Assembly (NCBI RefSeq): GCF_003148905.1
Contig: NZ_QGHC01000020.1
Location: 1 to 34,575 of the forward strand
Direction of reading: 5' to 3'
Length of the DNA: 34,575 nucleotides
Origin: Fulvimonas soli
GTDB lineage: Bacteria; Pseudomonadota; Gammaproteobacteria; Xanthomonadales; Rhodanobacteraceae
Under the pieces are notes generated by a model. The model had not been told where the DNA came from. It did no database searches and saw only the letters and a list, made by a program, of their open reading frames with translations. Of this stretch, positions 26,589 to 34,575 are shown in pieces; the first letter of the stretch is position 1, and every line of letters starts with the position of its first letter. Made by a program: the position numbers and the translations under genes.

Positions 26589-26993
26589 TCAGAAGCTGTC
26601 GCCCTCGCGGGCGATCGCCTGTTCGAGCTGGTCGCCGAGCGTGCCCAGCTCGGCGATCAGGCGGTCCAGCTCGTCGGCGTCGAGCAGCTCGTAGGGGCGG
26701 TTCTCGCACAGGTGCAGGTAGGGCGAGCCGTCCAGGTCCGCCACCGCGAGGAAGCCGGTGCGCTGCTCCCAGTTGAAGCGCAGGCAGCGCTTGGGGTCGG
26801 TGCCGGCCAGCGGGCCGATCGGCGTGGACAGGCGCAGGTAGCGGCGGCCGCCCTCGTCCTCCAGTTCGGCCAGGTAGATGCCCTGGTGGCGGCTCTTCGG
26901 CAGCGCGAGGTCGAAGCTGATCAGGTAGGGATCGTTCTGGCGCAGCCGGTGGCGGCTGCCGACGTGGGAACGCACGGCTTCGAAGTGGCGCAT
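26589..26993 (-). CDS. Conserved hypothetical protein, possibly chaperone-like alpha/beta fold
   Basis: A 134-residue soluble protein starting [17 protein letters not shown] at ATG 26993; the frame upstream is open but antisense to the alkyltransferase-like gene. Strand-rich segments ([48 protein letters not shown]) are followed by a C-terminal helix ([21 protein letters not shown]). This order recalls type III secretion chaperone/YbjN-like folds, but no secretion gene is nearby and I do not recognise the family with confidence. It diverges from the next gene over 68 bp. Confidence 0.7.
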   Translation of the reverse strand: MRHFEAVRSHVGSRHRLRQNDPYLISFDLALPKSRHQGIYLAELEDEGGRRYLRLSTPIGPLAGTDPKRCLRFNWEQRTGFLAVADLDGSPYLHLCENRPYELLDADELDRLIAELGTLGDQLEQAIAREGDSF

Positions 26994-27061
26994 GGTGCGG
27001 TTTCCTGGACGGGGCCGAGGCGATGGTAACCTGCGGCCCCCGCACCGCCCAAGGGACGCCC

Positions 27062-27403
27062 ATGCAGGACAGCCATGCCCGCGTCTATGCCGCGATCGCC
27101 GCGATCCCGCGCGGCCGCGTGGCCAGCTACGGCGCCATCGCCGCGCGCGCGGGCCTGCCGGGGCGGGCGCGGCTGGTCGGGCGCCTGCTCGGCGAGGTGC
27201 CCGACGGCATGGAGCTGCCCTGGTACCGCGTGCTGCGCTCCAGCGGGCAGGTCGCCTTCCCGCCGGGCAGCCGCGGTTTCCGCGAGCAGTGCCGCCGCCT
27301 GCGCGCCGAGGGCGTGGAGGTGAGGAACGGCCGCGTGCCGCTGTCGCGCTTCGGCATGGACGCCGACCTCGACCGCGAGCTGTGGGGCCTGCCCGGCGGC
27401 TGA
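27062..27403 (+). CDS. Alkyltransferase-like protein (ATL), MGMT-related
   Basis: A 113-residue protein consisting only of the DNA-binding domain of O6-alkylguanine-DNA alkyltransferases. The active-site PCHRV of true transferases is here PWYRV (residues 53-57), with Trp54 in place of the catalytic Cys. ATL proteins with this change bind O6-alkylguanine, flip it and hand it to nucleotide excision repair instead of removing the alkyl group. [20 protein letters not shown] is the conserved helix-turn-helix region. ATG 27062 fits family length; it precedes recQ by 74 bp on the same strand. Confidence 0.9.
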   Translation: MQDSHARVYAAIAAIPRGRVASYGAIAARAGLPGRARLVGRLLGEVPDGMELPWYRVLRSSGQVAFPPGSRGFREQCRRLRAEGVEVRNGRVPLSRFGMDADLDRELWGLPGG

Positions 27404-27477
27404 CGCGGCGGTTTTCCGGCGCGCCGCCGCGGCGCGCGCCGACGGCAGCGCCGGGCCGGTTTGCTAGCATGTGCGCG

Positions 27478-29292
27478 ATGCCCGCCCGCGCTCCCCTCGA
27501 CATCCTCCACAGCGTCTTCGGCTACGCCAGCTTCCGCGGCCAGCAGCAGGCCGTCGTCGAGCACCTCGCGCAGGGCGGCGACGCGCTGGTGCTGATGCCC
27601 ACCGGCGGCGGCAAGTCGCTGTGCTACCAGATCCCCGCGCTGCTCAGGCCCGGCACCGGCATCGTGGTGTCGCCGCTGATCGCGCTGATGCAGGACCAGG
27701 TGGACGCGCTGCGCGAGGCCGGCGTGGCCGCGGCCTACCTCAACTCCGCGCTGGGCGCGGACGACCAGCGCGAGGTCGAGCGGCGCCTGCTGGCCGGCGA
27801 GCTGGACCTGCTCTACGTGGCGCCGGAGCGGCTGCTCACCGCGCGCTTCCTGCAGTTGCTGGAAAGCATCGAGGTGGCGCTGTTCGCCATCGACGAGGCG
27901 CACTGCGTGTCGCAGTGGGGGCACGACTTCCGCCCCGAGTACCGCGAGCTGACCGTGCTGCACGAGCGCTTCCCGCAGGTGCCGCGCATCGCGCTCACCG
28001 CCACCGCCGACCCGCGCACGCGCGAGGAGATCGTCGAGCGGCTCGCGCTGCAGCAGGCGCGGCGCTTCCTGTCCAGCTTCGACCGGCCCAACATCCGCTA
28101 CCGCGTGGCGCTCAAGCACAATCCGCGCACGCAGCTGATGCAGTTCCTCGACGGCCACCGCGGCGACGCCGGCATCGTCTACGCGCTGAGCCGCAAGAAG
28201 GTGGACGAGACCGCCGCCTGGCTGGCCGAGGCCGGCATCGAGGCGCTGCCCTACCACGCGGGGCTCGACGCAGCCACGCGCGCGGCCAACCAGCAGCGCT
28301 TCCTGCGCGAGGACGGCGTGGTGATGGTGGCCACGGTGGCCTTCGGCATGGGCATCGACAAGCCCGACGTGCGCTTCGTGGCGCACCTGGACCTGCCGCG
28401 CTCGATGGAGGGCTACTACCAGGAGACCGGCCGCGCCGGCCGCGACGGCCTGCCGGCCGAGGCGTGGATGATCTACGGCCTGGCCGACGTGGTGACGATG
28501 AGCCAGATGATCGCCCAGTCCGAGTCGGCAGACGAGCGCAAGCGCATCGAGCGGCAGAAGCTGGAGGCGCTGCTGGCCTACGCCGAGACCACGCGCTGCC
28601 GGCGCGAGCTGCTGCTCGGCGCCTTCGGCGAGGACTACCGCGGCCCGTGCGGGCGCTGCGACAACTGCGTGGAGCCGCCCGGGACCTGGGACGCCACCGT
28701 GCCGGCGCAGAAGGCGCTGTCGGCGGTGTACCGCAGCGGCCAGCGCTTCGGCGCCGGCCACGTGATCGACATCCTGCGCGGGGTGGACAGCGAGCGCATG
28801 GGCCAGCTCGGCCACGACAGGCTCTCCACCTTCGGCATCGGCGCCGACATGGACGAGCGCGGCTGGCGCTCGGTGTTCCGCCAGCTGCTCGCCGCCGGCC
28901 TGCTGGAGGCGGACGCGGAAGGCTACGGCACGCTGCGCCTCACCGCGGCCAGCCGCGAGGTGCTCAGGGGCGAGCGCCGCGTGCATCTGCGCGAGGACGC
29001 GCGCCCGGTGCGCGCCGCGCGCAGGCGGCGCGACAGCCAGCCGGTCACCGGCGCCAGCCTCGGCATCGAGGCCTACGAGCAGCCGCTGTGGGACGCGCTG
29101 CGCGCCCTGCGCACGCAGCTGGCCAAGCAGCAGGGCGTGCCGCCCTACGTGGTGTTCCACGATGCCACCCTGCTGGCGATGCTGCGCGCGATGCCGGCCA
29201 ACGAGGAGGAACTGGCCCAGGTCAGCGGCGTGGGCGAGGCCAAGCTCAAGCGCTACGGGCGCGATTTCCTGGCGGTGCTCAACGCCGGTTGA
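27478..29292 (+). CDS. recQ: ATP-dependent DNA helicase RecQ
   Basis: A 604-residue 3'-5' helicase of recombination repair. Motif 0 [12 protein letters not shown], Walker [17 protein letters not shown], motif [20 protein letters not shown], motif III LTATAD and motif [14 protein letters not shown] are all present. A zinc-binding RQC subdomain ([13 protein letters not shown], then CGRCDNC) and an HRDC domain (residues about 520-600, ending [16 protein letters not shown]) complete the usual architecture. ATG 27478 is preferred; ATG 27469 is in frame too. A TAGCAT box at 27464-27469 may be its -10, in which case the later start must be used. Confidence 0.96.
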   Translation: MPARAPLDILHSVFGYASFRGQQQAVVEHLAQGGDALVLMPTGGGKSLCYQIPALLRPGTGIVVSPLIALMQDQVDALREAGVAAAYLNSALGADDQREVERRLLAGELDLLYVAPERLLTARFLQLLESIEVALFAIDEAHCVSQWGHDFRPEYRELTVLHERFPQVPRIALTATADPRTREEIVERLALQQARRFLSSFDRPNIRYRVALKHNPRTQLMQFLDGHRGDAGIVYALSRKKVDETAAWLAEAGIEALPYHAGLDAATRAANQQRFLREDGVVMVATVAFGMGIDKPDVRFVAHLDLPRSMEGYYQETGRAGRDGLPAEAWMIYGLADVVTMSQMIAQSESADERKRIERQKLEALLAYAETTRCRRELLLGAFGEDYRGPCGRCDNCVEPPGTWDATVPAQKALSAVYRSGQRFGAGHVIDILRGVDSERMGQLGHDRLSTFGIGADMDERGWRSVFRQLLAAGLLEADAEGYGTLRLTAASREVLRGERRVHLREDARPVRAARRRRDSQPVTGASLGIEAYEQPLWDALRALRTQLAKQQGVPPYVVFHDATLLAMLRAMPANEEELAQVSGVGEAKLKRYGRDFLAVLNAG

Positions 29293-29314
29293 GCCTCCGC
29301 GCGCGGGCCGGTGC

Positions 29315-29343
29315 TTGCGCGCGGTCCTTCGCGTCCCTACAAC
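29315..29343 (+). promoter_or_regulatory. Candidate sigma-70 promoter for the antiporter gene
   Basis: TTGCGC (29315-29320) and TACAAC (29338-29343) at 17 bp spacing, 67 bp before the start codon. Match to consensus is moderate. Confidence 0.25.
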
Positions 29344-29410
29344 GGATGGCATGATGCAGTGAACCCGGACCGCGCCCGCGGCCCGCCCGCCTTCCGCCCG
29401 AGGAACGCCG

Positions 29411-31093
29411 ATGCATGACGCTCCCCTCATCGCCACCATCGTCAGCGGCATCGTGCTGGCCTTCGTGTTCGCCGCCGTCGCGCACCGGCTGAAGCTGCCC
29501 GCGCTGGCCGGCTACCTGCTGGCCGGCGTGGTGGTGGGGCCGTTCACGCCGGGCTACGTGGCCGATGGCCACCTGGCGCACCAGCTGGCCGAGCTCGGCG
29601 TGGTGCTGCTGATGTTCGGCGTGGGGCTGCACTTCTCGCTGAAGGACCTGCTCTCGGTGAAGGCGGTGGCGATCCCGGGCGCGCTCGGCCAGATGGCGGC
29701 GGCGACCGTGCTCGGCATGCTGCTCGGCTGGGTGCTGGGCTGGCCGCTGGCGCAGGGCCTGGTGTTCGGCCTGGCGCTGTCGGTGGCCAGCACGGTGGTG
29801 CTGCTGCGCGCGCTGGAGGAGCGCCGGCTGATGGACAGCGAGCGCGGCCGCATCGCGGTCGGCTGGCTGATCGTCGAGGACCTGGCGATGGTGGTGGCGC
29901 TGGTGCTGCTGCCGGCGGTGGGGCGCGCGCTGGGCGGCGAGGCGATGTCGCCGGGCGCGCTCGCCGGCACGGTCGCGCTGACCCTGGGCAAGGTCGCGCT
30001 GTTCGTCGCGCTGATGCTGGTGGTCGGCAAGCGGCTGATCCCGTGGACCCTCGCCCGCGTCGTGCGCTTCGGCTCGCGCGAGCTGTTCCGCCTGGCGGTG
30101 CTGGCGATCGCGCTGGGCGTGGCCTTCGGCGCGGCCGGGCTGTTCGGCGTGTCGTTCGAGCTGGGCGCGTTCTTCGCCGGCATGATGATGGGCGAGTCCA
30201 AGCTCGCCCACGACGCCGCCGAGGAGACGCTGCCGCTGCGCGACGCCTTCGCGGTGCTGTTCTTCGTCTCCATCGGCATGCTGTTCAACTACCACGTGCT
30301 GCTGGAGCAGCCGCTGGCGGTGCTGGCCGCGCTCGCGGTCATCCTGCTCGGCAAGTCGCTGGCGGCGCTGGGCATCGTGCTGGCGTTCCGGCGGCCGTTG
30401 CTGACGGCGCTGACCATCGCGGTCAGCCTGGCGCAGATCGGCGAGTTCTCCTTCATCCTGATCGGCGTGGGCGTGGCGCAGAACCTGGTGAGCAGCCAGG
30501 CGCAGGACATCCTGCTCGCCGCCGCGATCGTCTCGATCCTGCTCAACCCGCTGCTGTTCCTCTGGCTCGACCGCATGCAGCCCCGGCTGGAGGCGCGCGC
30601 GGCGCAGGCCGGCGCCGCGCCGGAGGCGGCGGCGGCCGAGGCGGCCGTCGCCGCGCTGCGCGACCACGTGGTCGTGGCCGGCTACGGCCGCCTCGGCCAG
30701 CTGGTCTGCGCCGGCCTGCGCCAGTCGGGCGTGCAGGCGCTGGTGATCGAGATCGACGAGGAACGCGCGGCCGCGGCGCGCGGGGCGGGCATGGCCACGA
30801 TCGCCGGCAACGCCGCGCAGGACGAGGTGCTGGCGCGCGCCGGGTTGGAGCGGGCCCGCTCGCTGGTGGTGGCGATGCCGGACGTGTTCGAGGCCGGCGA
30901 GACGGTGCGCGTGGCGCGCCTCGCGCAGCCGCGGCTGCCGATCCTGGCCTGCACCGGGTCGCAGGACGAGCTGGCGCACCTGCGCGCGCAGGGCGCCGAC
31001 CAGGTGGTGCTGGAGATGCGCGAGGTGGCGCAGGGCGTGCTGGCCCGGCTCCGGCAGGACGGGATGCTCGCCGGCCCCGCCGCGGAAGCCTGA
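29411..31093 (+). CDS. Monovalent cation:proton antiporter, CPA2 family (KefB/YbaL-like)
   Basis: A 560-residue inner-membrane protein. About twelve hydrophobic segments form the Na+/H+ exchanger domain (residues 1-385; LPALAGYLLAGVVVGPFTPG, FGVGLHFSLKDLLSVKA, FELGAFFAGMMMGES). A cytoplasmic TrkA-N Rossmann domain follows (HVVVAGYGRLGQLVCAGL, with the second-strand acidic VIEIDEE). The protein ends soon after this domain, without a clear TrkA-C part. YbaL-type members are the nearest in layout; glutathione gating of KefB/C type cannot be judged. GAGGAA lies 5 bp before ATG 29411. Confidence 0.92.
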   Translation: MHDAPLIATIVSGIVLAFVFAAVAHRLKLPALAGYLLAGVVVGPFTPGYVADGHLAHQLAELGVVLLMFGVGLHFSLKDLLSVKAVAIPGALGQMAAATVLGMLLGWVLGWPLAQGLVFGLALSVASTVVLLRALEERRLMDSERGRIAVGWLIVEDLAMVVALVLLPAVGRALGGEAMSPGALAGTVALTLGKVALFVALMLVVGKRLIPWTLARVVRFGSRELFRLAVLAIALGVAFGAAGLFGVSFELGAFFAGMMMGESKLAHDAAEETLPLRDAFAVLFFVSIGMLFNYHVLLEQPLAVLAALAVILLGKSLAALGIVLAFRRPLLTALTIAVSLAQIGEFSFILIGVGVAQNLVSSQAQDILLAAAIVSILLNPLLFLWLDRMQPRLEARAAQAGAAPEAAAAEAAVAALRDHVVVAGYGRLGQLVCAGLRQSGVQALVIEIDEERAAAARGAGMATIAGNAAQDEVLARAGLERARSLVVAMPDVFEAGETVRVARLAQPRLPILACTGSQDELAHLRAQGADQVVLEMREVAQGVLARLRQDGMLAGPAAEA

Positions 31094-31204
31094 AGGCGGT
31101 CGCGCCTGTGGGCAAAGGACTACACGCGGAAGCGTTCGCGGCCGCTACGCCGTGGCTGGCCGGCGCGGCATGCTCTGCGGGCTTCGGCCGTGCAGGTGGC
31201 GTCC

Positions 31205-31432
31205 ATGAAGATCGTGTTTTCCCTCCGCGAGGACAAGGCGGGCCTGTGGTGCATCTGCATCGGCCAGGTGACGCTGTTCAGCCAGCTGCAGCTGGCCCCG
31301 GCGATCCGGCTGGCCCGCACGCTGGCCAGGGACGAGCACCACCGCTCCGGCCGGCACGTGGCGGTCGAGCTGCCCGGGCCGGATTCCACGATCGAGCTGG
31401 CCCACTACCGCCATTCCCCCGAGGCCGCCTGA
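31205..31432 (+). CDS. Small conserved-looking hypothetical protein (75 aa)
   Basis: A short soluble protein MKIVFSLREDKAGLWCICIG..., with two beta strands, a helix (QLAPAIRLARTLARDEHH) and a last strand (RHVAVELPG). The layout is like DUF2188-type small proteins, which have unknown roles, but the match is not firm. Codon use (third-position GC) is as in neighbouring genes, which supports coding. An in-frame ATG lies at 31190. Confidence 0.6.
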   Translation: MKIVFSLREDKAGLWCICIGQVTLFSQLQLAPAIRLARTLARDEHHRSGRHVAVELPGPDSTIELAHYRHSPEAA

Positions 31433-31751
31433 CCCGCCCTCCGGCGACGCGCCGGCCTGCGGCGGCCAAAATATTCGTCCGGACCCGGCCCTTTGGCACG
31501 ATTCGCGCATGGCTTCTTGCCGGTAATCGCTTTTTGCGAGGAGCGGCACGGGATGCGTCATCCAGCCATGGCTCGGGTCGTTGTATGCTTGAAGGCAGAA
31601 GCGCCGTGACGTCGGTGCCCGGATCACCGCGCGGTGACCGCACTTCGCCATCGGATCGATGGAGTTGCCGCGCGGTGCGCGTTTCCGCATGCCGGCGTCG
31701 TGGCCTGACGGGGAGTCGGGCGGTATCCAGGCTATTGAGGGGTAGCTGAAG
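31433..31751. other. 319 bp intergenic region with promoter candidates
   Basis: Separates the small unknown gene from the membrane sensor gene. It holds the sigma-54-like site at 31493, a TTGTATGCTTG stretch near 31580 that could be a -10 region (TATGCT), and a palindrome TCACCGCGCGGTGA near 31624-31637. No open frame with ribosome site and good codon use was seen. If the sigma-54 site is used, the leader would be about 230 nt long. Confidence 0.6.
31493..31509 (+). promoter_or_regulatory. Candidate sigma-54 (-24/-12) promoter
   Basis: TTGGCACGATTCGCGCA matches the YTGGCACGRNNNTTGCW consensus in all defined positions but the TT of the -12 element. The invariant GG and GC are 10 bp apart as required. 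It points at the sensor gene starting at 31752. rpoN is encoded in this window. Confidence 0.5.
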
Positions 31752-33341
31752 ATGCGCAAGGGGGCAGGGAGTAGCGTCTGGCTGCGGCATCTGGCCGTTG
31801 CGGCGGCATATGCCGCCGCTTTCGCGTTGCTCCGCGAAATTTCGTTTTCCCACTGGGTTCTGTTCGCCGGCCTGCGCCTGGGCGCGCTGCTGCTGGTGCC
31901 TTACCGCTACTGGCCGGCCCTGCTGGCCGGAGAGCTGGTTCCGCTGGGCTATACCAGCCTGAACTGCCTGCCGGAATTCGGCTGGCTGTGGTCGGTGCTA
32001 ATACTGGTGCCGCCGATCGGCTTGGCGATGCCGGTGGTCTGGGTATGCCGTGAGCGGCTTCCACTGTTCTCGGCCCAGGATGGCGTAGATATGGGCGTGC
32101 TGTTGCTGTGCGCCCTGCTGGTGTCCATCGTCTGGACGGCCATGAACCTTGGGACCATGGCAGTGACACCGATTCCTGCAGGTTATCCGCCGCTGTCATA
32201 TACCGTGCTTGCCAGCCGCTGGTTCCTCGGCAATTACCTGGGTGTGCTCACCGTGGTGCCGCTGGCCTTGCTGGTACGCCAGGAGCTTGCCGTCACTCCG
32301 TGGCGGCAGTTGTGGGCGCGTCTGTCCGAGAGCCGGCTGTTCCTGGAGAGCGTTTCGCTGCTCCTGCCGAGCCTGGCCCTGCTGGTCTGGCTGGGGCTGG
32401 TGGCGACCGCGGACATGCGGCAGGTCGCGCGGATGGCGATGTTCCTGCCGGTGGCGGGGCTGGCACTCCGCCATGGCTGGCGCGGCGCGGCGGTGGGCGG
32501 CACCGCGGCCAGCATCGCGGTGGTGCTGACCATGCCCGCCAAGTACGACCACGGCACGCTGCTGGGCCAGGTCTTCATCGCCTTCACCATCACCACCATG
32601 CTGTTGCTGGGCGCGCGCATTGCCGCGCTGCTGCAGCGCGAGCGGCAGGAGCGCGTGGATGCCCGCCTCGCGCTCGCGCTGGCGCAGCGGAACGTCCATC
32701 TCAACGAGCTGCAGCTGCAGCAGACCTCCTTCGCGCTGGAGCAGATCCGCGAGACGGTGCAGTCGACCTACGGCCAGATGATGGCCCGGCTGCGGCACTC
32801 GCTGCCCAGTACCGACGAGCGCAACTACCACCGGCAGGCGGTGGTGGCGCAGGAGCAGATGTACCGCCTGGCGGACAGCCTGTACCCGCAGGTGTGGCGC
32901 GAGCGCGGCCTGCCCGGCGCGCTGCGCGAGGGCGCGATGGCGCGCATGCTGAGCGAGGCCGGCATCGCCTACTGGTGCGACTTCCGCGGCTCCGGGTTGG
33001 GACGGCTGTCCTCGACCGTGCTCATCGCGCTGTACCGGCTGGCGTGCGAGGCGGTCGCCTACCTGTGTTCCAGGCGCAACGTCAGCGAGCTGCGCGTCCG
33101 CGTGCGTTGCGGCGTGTCCAACGGGCGCTGCTGGGCGGTCCTGTGCATCGACAGCCATGCCAACGTGGAGCGGCTGGGCCGGATACGCTGGGAGGAGCTG
33201 CAGCCGCGCCTGTCCCGCACGACCGGCGGCATGGGGCTGGAGGCGATCCGCGATCGCGCCGAGATCTTCGAGGGCAAGGTGCATGCCCGTCCGCTGCGCG
33301 ATGGCCAGCGGATCAGCATTCTGCTGGTCGATCCCGGATGA
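31752..33341 (+). CDS. MASE1-like membrane sensor with degenerate histidine-kinase core
   Basis: A 529-residue protein. Residues 1-295 hold about eight hydrophobic segments in a MASE1-like pattern (LRHLAVAAAYAAAFALLREI at the start, YWPALLAGELVPLGY, WFLGNYLGVLTVVPLALL). A predicted coiled coil follows (about 295-345). The C-terminal part resembles NarX/UhpB-type kinases: LADSLYPQVWRERGLPGAL (about 373), ALYRLACEAVAYL (426), and GGMGLEAIRDRAEIFEGKV (492), which matches the GLxxIRERA box. However, no phosphoacceptor His in an E-LHD context is seen, the N-box Asn is replaced (Tyr437), and the D-box DxGxG reads DSHAN. Kinase activity is therefore doubtful. GAGGGG precedes ATG 31752. No response regulator is adjacent. 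Confidence 0.78.
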   Translation: MRKGAGSSVWLRHLAVAAAYAAAFALLREISFSHWVLFAGLRLGALLLVPYRYWPALLAGELVPLGYTSLNCLPEFGWLWSVLILVPPIGLAMPVVWVCRERLPLFSAQDGVDMGVLLLCALLVSIVWTAMNLGTMAVTPIPAGYPPLSYTVLASRWFLGNYLGVLTVVPLALLVRQELAVTPWRQLWARLSESRLFLESVSLLLPSLALLVWLGLVATADMRQVARMAMFLPVAGLALRHGWRGAAVGGTAASIAVVLTMPAKYDHGTLLGQVFIAFTITTMLLLGARIAALLQRERQERVDARLALALAQRNVHLNELQLQQTSFALEQIRETVQSTYGQMMARLRHSLPSTDERNYHRQAVVAQEQMYRLADSLYPQVWRERGLPGALREGAMARMLSEAGIAYWCDFRGSGLGRLSSTVLIALYRLACEAVAYLCSRRNVSELRVRVRCGVSNGRCWAVLCIDSHANVERLGRIRWEELQPRLSRTTGGMGLEAIRDRAEIFEGKVHARPLRDGQRISILLVDPG

Positions 33342-33362
33342 CTGCTGGCCGATTCCGCATAG

Positions 33363-33390
33363 ACGAACGGCGGCCTCGGCCGCCGTTCGT
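33363..33390. terminator. Bidirectional intrinsic terminator
   Basis: A perfect 13 bp stem (ACGAACGGCGGCC / GGCCGCCGTTCGT) with a TC loop, followed by TT on the plus strand. It lies between the convergent sensor gene and the secreted unknown protein. Confidence 0.8.
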
Positions 33391-33410
33391 TTATGCCGGT
33401 TTTCCTTGAA

Positions 33411-33872
33411 TCACTGCTTGTGCGTATTGCACTCGATCGGATCGCAATTGCCGGTCGCCACGGCGTTGAGCATGACCGCGCCACTGACCAGCGGCGTCGC
33501 CGTCACCTGCACCGAGCTGTCCTGGTAGACGGTCTCGCCTTGCTGCGAGGCGTCGTCCGGCTGCGTGGCCGGTGCGTCCTGCGGGGTGGTCACCAGCTGG
33601 GCGTCGCGCCCCATCGGCAGCACCAGGTAGACGCCGTTGGCCGTGGCGAAGGCGCCGCGCACGTTGCCGTTCGTGTCGTTGATCTGGATGTAGCGGACGC
33701 CGTCGCGGACGAACACGTAGACATGCCAGTGCGGGCTTGCGCTGACGTCCGGCGCGTTCGGCCAGGACTTGCCCAGGTCGTTGGCCGGGGGTTGGTCCGC
33801 CAGCGCGGGCAGGGAGCACGCCATCGCGATCAGCCCCGTCAGTGCGGAGCGCCACAGAATGCGTTTGAACAT
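33411..33872 (-). CDS. Secreted hypothetical protein (153 aa)
   Basis: ATG 33872 (AAAGG ribosome site) starts a clear signal peptide, MFKRILWRSALTGLIAMACS with cleavage likely after LPALA. The mature protein is about 130 residues, with beta-type segments HWHVYVFVRDGVRYIQIND and GVYLVLPMGRD, a polar Gln/Asp/Pro-rich stretch, and a C-terminal Cys pair (NCDPIECNTHKQ). I do not recognise the family. A longer frame to 34088 has poor codon use and no signal start, so it is not used. Confidence 0.72.
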   Translation of the reverse strand: MFKRILWRSALTGLIAMACSLPALADQPPANDLGKSWPNAPDVSASPHWHVYVFVRDGVRYIQINDTNGNVRGAFATANGVYLVLPMGRDAQLVTTPQDAPATQPDDASQQGETVYQDSSVQVTATPLVSGAVMLNAVATGNCDPIECNTHKQ

Positions 33873-34575
33873 AAGCCTTTCCCCTCGAAAGTGGCTTGAG
33901 CTCTGGGATGAGCCCGTCCAATGTAGCACCGCCCAAGATGATTTCCGTGCGGAGGTCGCTAAACGCGGAAGGGGGGGGCTCCGATCGCCGGAGCCGGCGC
34001 TGTTCCAGCCGCCTGGCGGCAGCTTGTCGCGCAGGCCGCATCCCGGCATGGTGCGGTGATTCTGACGAACCGCCCGAGTTCGAGACACAAGCCGACTATC
34101 TGCGCTGCCATCATCTGCTGCTGCCTTAGCGCACGAGGCATATTTCGTCGTGAGGCTGCAATGCGCCTGGCGCCATTGCTTTCAGATCAAGCCACTTCTT
34201 GCCCTTCCTCCCTTCGAGCAGGGAGTGGAACAAGTTGAAGCCGTCCACATGGATGGCTGTGCGCATTTCCATTCCCTGGAAAAGGCAACGCCACCTCGAG
34301 AGGTGGCGTGCGGCCCGACGACCGAAACCGTCGGGGATGTACTACCCATCGCATGGGGTTCGAAGTTTGGTTTCAACCATTGGTTGAGCTTTATGTTCAA
34401 ACGATGTTGGCAGGCGTTCCCACTGTGCTGCCAATAGGACGCGCACAACAAAAGGTAATTCCTAAGCTTTCCGGACCAAAATGGGTCGCAATTCCTGGAT
34501 CGAAATCTGCCGAAGAAGCCTTAAAAACAGTGGTTTAAGGTCTTCTCCGCGGTGATTGAAACGGTAGCAGACTTC
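33873..34575. other. About 700 bp without a credible gene; GC falls toward the right edge
   Basis: No frame here has a good start, ribosome site and codon bias together. One short stretch (34050-34129, frame ending in TAG) reads DEPPEFETQADYLRCHHLLL and looks protein-like, perhaps the tail or remnant of a lost gene. Two hairpins lie at 34288-34335. The last 200 bp are clearly A/T-richer than the rest of the window. Confidence 0.6.
34288..34335. other. Paired hairpins, possible minus-strand terminator
   Basis: Stem ACGCCACCTC/GAGGTGGCGT (34288-34309, 2-base loop) and stem CCCGACG/CGTCGGG (34314-34335, 8-base loop). On the minus strand the first stem is followed by TTGCCTTTTCC, so it may end a transcript coming from beyond the right edge. 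Confidence 0.45.

Noticed and set aside
34308-34538. 76-codon plus-strand frame near the right edge
   Set aside because: No ribosome site, no recognisable motif, and the start lies in the hairpin region.

Overview
The window is about 34.6 kb of high-GC DNA (around 70% by eye in the core). The gene order and sequences point to a gammaproteobacterium of the Xanthomonadales/Lysobacterales, most likely Rhodanobacteraceae (Dyella, Rhodanobacter, Frateuria or Luteibacter type). This placement is inference from synteny and protein style; no search was run. Support comes from the rpoN-hpf-hprK-rapZ-EIIA(Man)-ptsH-ptsI cluster fused to kdsD-kdsC-lptCAB, from purN-purM divergent to DUF2066-perM-hda, and from several dispersed palindromic repeats.

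Layout. (1) 1-2690: the 3' end of a CdiA/filamentous-haemagglutinin-type exoprotein with a lower-GC, nuclease-like toxin tip, its probable Imm49-type immunity gene, and an out-of-order fragment of another CdiA gene. (2) 2727-12898, all minus strand: envelope-precursor and regulation cluster, read kdsD, kdsC, lptC, lptA, lptB, rpoN, hpf, hprK, rapZ, EIIA, ptsH, ptsI. KdsD and KdsC make Kdo for LPS and LptCAB exports LPS. RpoN and HPF set global transcription and ribosome state. HPrK, HPr, EIIA and EI form a phosphotransfer chain with no sugar permease in the window. (3) 13082-14625, plus: ibaG and murA. (4) 14896-17551, minus: a DUF3108 protein, purN, purM. (5) 17676-21033, plus: DUF2066 protein, PerM-type permease, hda, YCII protein. 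(6) 21257-31093: suhB (-), trmJ (+), a CNNM/CBS/CorC protein (-), DUF47 plus Pit phosphate transport (+), a small unknown (-), an alkyltransferase-like repair protein (+), recQ (+) and a KefB/YbaL-type antiporter (+). (7) 31205-34575: a small unknown, a MASE1-type membrane sensor with a degenerate kinase core, a secreted unknown, then about 700 bp without a credible gene and with falling GC.

Most of the core is housekeeping. The unusual material is the CDI toxin/immunity tip with its displaced CdiA fragment, the degenerate sensor preceded by a good sigma-54 promoter match, and a rich set of intergenic inverted repeats. At least five repeat families can be told apart, three of them with two copies or more here. 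One 106-119 bp family starts exactly at, or just after, the TGA stop of two unrelated plus-strand genes. No tRNA, rRNA, CRISPR array or intact insertion sequence was seen.
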